7,636 nt of DNA from CAZVEV01 sp964625865 (GTDB taxonomy: Bacteria > Planctomycetota > Phycisphaerae > SM23-33): positions 1 through 7,636 of the forward strand of contig CAZVEV010000294.1 of the NCBI GenBank assembly GCA_964625865.1. The letters run 5' to 3'. Under the pieces are notes generated by a model. It saw nothing but the letters and a program-made list of their open reading frames with translations, searched no databases and was not told where the DNA came from. The translations under genes and the position numbers were made by a program. Position 1 is the stretch's first letter, and each line of letters begins with the position of its first letter. Shown here in pieces: positions 5,934-7,636 of the stretch.

Positions 5934-7484
5934 CTATGCGCGTCTGCGACGTCGCAGGCCCAGCAGGCCGACCGCGGCCAGGGCGAGGGTGGCCGGCTCG
6001 GGGATTACGGTAAACTCAACCAGGAGTTCGGGTCGCAAACCGGCGGTGGCAAATGTCTCGTCGTAAATACGGATGAACTTGGCGCCGGATGTCGCGTCGC
6101 CCTTCAGCAGCAATCGCAACGTGTTGTCGCCCGCGGCGAGGGCGTTTTCGACGGCCGTCTGGAACGCCGCGCTGTCAGCAAATGTCAGCGTATCACCGAG
6201 GAGGACGGCCGACGGATTCGCTACGGCGAGGCTCGAAAGTGTTGTTCCCAGCGTGCCTCCCGCCGTGGTATCGCCGGTTCCGGCACTGCCGTCGCCGTCG
6301 GGATCGTTCCAGGTCGCATCCGCCTCATCGAACGCGAAGTCATATTCGTGGAGATCCAGGTTCAGCGTCGTTGTGCCCTGGTTTTCACCACGCGACGTCA
6401 ACACAAGCTGAACCGAATCGATCGTGAAAGGGCTGCCCGCGGCGATGGTTTCGATCTGGGTGAGCTCAAACTCGAACATGGGTCTCATCTCGGTACCCGA
6501 AAACCCGACGATGACTTCGTCTTGTGGATCGTCGTCCTTGGGTGAATCCGCATGACTGCCGCTGCGGATGTAGGTGTTGTCGGCGACATAAGCTTCGCTC
6601 GGGCTGACGCCCTCCTGGAAGCTGATGGTCACACTGCCGCCGGTGTCGGCAACGTCGGCAAAGGCCGTGCCCAGGCGAATTTCGTCTCCCCACGCACGCG
6701 AAGCCTGATTCGTGTTACCCTGCGTCTGCTGAACAACAAACCGACCGAGATCGCCGACCCCGGAGAACGTTTCGACCGATTGTCCCGTCAAGACCTGGCT
6801 CAACGATACACCGTCCGCGGCGGTCCAGGCGTTGAGGGTCTCCGCGCCGCCGGTATCGGCCTGAAGTTCGAGGGCGATCATGTAATTCGTGTCGGTGCTC
6901 GCCGGGCCGAGATCAAAGACCTGGCCGCCGCCGAAAGCGGTCAATCGCAGTCCGCCGAGGCCGTCATTGCGACGTATGCCCAGATGGAGACCTGAGTCAA
7001 TGTTGATGGTGCTCTGCCCAAACGAGGCGCCTTCGTCGAGGAACCCCATCGAGAAGTAGTCGAGGTCTACGGTGAATGGATTGGCGGAGTTGGCCCGTAC
7101 CAAGCCGCTCAAGTAGTAAGCGGAGACAAGCGGGACCACGGCGCTGACGTCACGGTGGGCGTTTCGGGGATGGGACACCTTGAAGTTCACGGCGCCGGCC
7201 CTTTCGACGCCGGCGAGGCTACTGTGCGTCAGCCCGCCCGAATCCGCAGACAGGACGTCATCGTCGACAACAATCGTCCCTGTGTTGGATGACCACGCCG
7301 TGCTGAACCCCGTCGTTCCGGCCACGGCGTTCTGCCCATTGAGACCCCCCTCGGTGTAACTACCGCCGGTCAGTGTGGTCCAAAATGAATCGGAAGCGAT
7401 CAGGGCAGCCTCTGTCGTCTGCACCGAGGCGAGCAGCGTCGCAAAGAGAACGAGAGGAACAAGGAAGCAAGGAAGAACTCTCAT
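5934..7484 (-). CDS. PEP-CTERM surface protein with LamG-like and DNRLRE-like domains
   Basis: This is a 516-residue exported protein. Signal peptide: residues 1-26 (MRVLPCFLVPLVLFATLLAS, cleavage near TEA-A). Residues about 28-275 resemble the concanavalin/LamG-like beta-sandwich common in planctomycete surface proteins (ASDSFWTT...GGLNGQNAV...GFSTAW). Residues about 282-492 resemble DNRLRE-type adhesive domains: AYVADNTYIRSGS, then DSVQLVLTS, LDLHEYDFAFDEADATWNDPDGDG, and LRPELLVEFTV at the end. The C-terminus is a textbook PEP-CTERM sorting signal: I-PEP (495-497), a hydrophobic helix ATLALAAVGLLGL and RRRRRA. Such tails are processed by an exosortase, which is not encoded here, and the protein is delivered to the outer surface, often with exopolysaccharide. 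The ATG at 7484 is backed by GGAG eight bases upstream. There is no catalytic motif, so the role is probably structural or adhesive. It lies upstream of the esterase gene on the same strand, with 97 non-coding bases or fewer between. Confidence 0.9.
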   Translation of the reverse strand: MRVLPCFLVPLVLFATLLASVQTTEAALIASDSFWTTLTGGSYTEGGLNGQNAVAGTTGFSTAWSSNTGTIVVDDDVLSADSGGLTHSSLAGVERAGAVNFKVSHPRNAHRDVSAVVPLVSAYYLSGLVRANSANPFTVDLDYFSMGFLDEGASFGQSTINIDSGLHLGIRRNDGLGGLRLTAFGGGQVFDLGPASTDTNYMIALELQADTGGAETLNAWTAADGVSLSQVLTGQSVETFSGVGDLGRFVVQQTQGNTNQASRAWGDEIRLGTAFADVADTGGSVTISFQEGVSPSEAYVADNTYIRSGSHADSPKDDDPQDEVIVGFSGTEMRPMFEFELTQIETIAAGSPFTIDSVQLVLTSRGENQGTTTLNLDLHEYDFAFDEADATWNDPDGDGSAGTGDTTAGGTLGTTLSSLAVANPSAVLLGDTLTFADSAAFQTAVENALAAGDNTLRLLLKGDATSGAKFIRIYDETFATAGLRPELLVEFTVIPEPATLALAAVGLLGLRRRRRA

Positions 7485-7492
7485 GATCTGTA

Positions 7493-7496
7493 CTCC
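7493..7496 (-). promoter_or_regulatory. Ribosome binding site of the PEP-CTERM gene
   Basis: GGAG on the minus strand stands eight bases before the ATG at 7484. It is the best ribosome site on the minus strand of this window and fixes that start. Confidence 0.65.
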
Positions 7497-7517
7497 GTCT
7501 GAAACGGCTGATTGATA

Positions 7518-7528
7518 GGGAATCTCCC
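7518..7528. promoter_or_regulatory. Short inverted repeat in the PEP-CTERM leader
   Basis: GGGA and TCCC flank ATC, 34-44 bases upstream of the start codon at 7484. This could be an operator half-site pair or a small leader hairpin. Only four paired bases support it. Confidence 0.2.
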
Positions 7529-7609
7529 GCGTGACCGTGCGTCGGTGGCCCCTGCGTCGCTCTGCGAGCTGTGCAGGGCAGGCCGGGGGTGAGGGGTTTG
7601 CCGAGAGGC

Positions 7610-7626
7610 CGAGCGTTCGACGCTCG
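7610..7626. repeat. Perfect 7-bp-stem hairpin near the right edge
   Basis: CGAGCGT (7610-7616) pairs with ACGCTCG (7620-7626) around a three-base TCG loop. It sits about 126 bases upstream of the PEP-CTERM start codon. It could be the terminator stem of a gene lying off the window or a regulatory palindrome; no T-run is visible before the window ends. A near-copy of its left arm (GCCGAGAG beside GCCGAGCG) lies immediately to its left. Confidence 0.35.
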
Positions 7627-7636
7627 CTTGATCCTC

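Noticed and set aside
5928..6545. Plus-strand open frame (205 codons) opposite the PEP-CTERM gene
   Set aside because: It is antisense to the DNRLRE-like domain and sorting signal, with no domain of its own.
7485..7636. Sigma-54 promoter upstream of the PEP-CTERM gene
   Set aside because: Some PEP-CTERM genes have such promoters, but no GG/GC pair with the right spacing (TGGCAC...TTGC type) was found on the minus strand.

Overview
The window looks like a chromosomal segment of a GC-rich, Gram-negative-type environmental bacterium. Planctomycetota or a close PVC relative is most likely. That assignment is inferred from the gene style: a PEP-CTERM surface protein with a two-part lectin-like/DNRLRE-like architecture, secreted esterase and peptidase genes, a stand-alone TIR protein and loose intergenic spacing. 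No ribosomal or marker gene is present to confirm it.

Layout from left to right. Positions 1-369 hold a doubtful 54-residue minus-strand ORF (41-205) and a presumed promoter region with a thrice-repeated motif. Positions 370-1491 (+) encode a TIR-domain protein with an unrecognised C-terminal domain, probably a defence or signalling NADase. Convergent with it, 1575-2396 (-) encodes a membrane protein whose C-terminal C39-type cysteine peptidase domain is predicted to face the periplasm. Positions 2397-2777 are non-coding and rich in hairpins and short repeats. Then, all on the minus strand, come a secreted M14 zinc carboxypeptidase (2778-3950), a secreted alpha/beta hydrolase of acetylxylan-esterase type (3990-5840), a repeat-bearing gap (5841-5933), and a PEP-CTERM anchored surface protein (5934-7484). 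The last 150 bases are its upstream region.

The esterase and carboxypeptidase are almost certainly co-transcribed (39 bases between the esterase stop and the chosen start, or 12 to an alternative GTG). Both carry signal peptides, so they probably act together outside the cytoplasm on acylated glycan and peptide material. Hand-counted 60-base samples give about 53-60 % GC in this pair against about 68-73 % in the TIR, C39 and PEP-CTERM genes. The pair is also flanked on both sides by related hairpin and purine-tract sequences in inverted orientation, which suggests an acquired two-gene cassette.

No RNA gene, CRISPR array, transposase or integrase was seen. The candidates for something undescribed are the TIR protein's C-terminal domain, the periplasm-facing C39 protein without an ABC transporter, and the repeat-flanked esterase/peptidase cassette.
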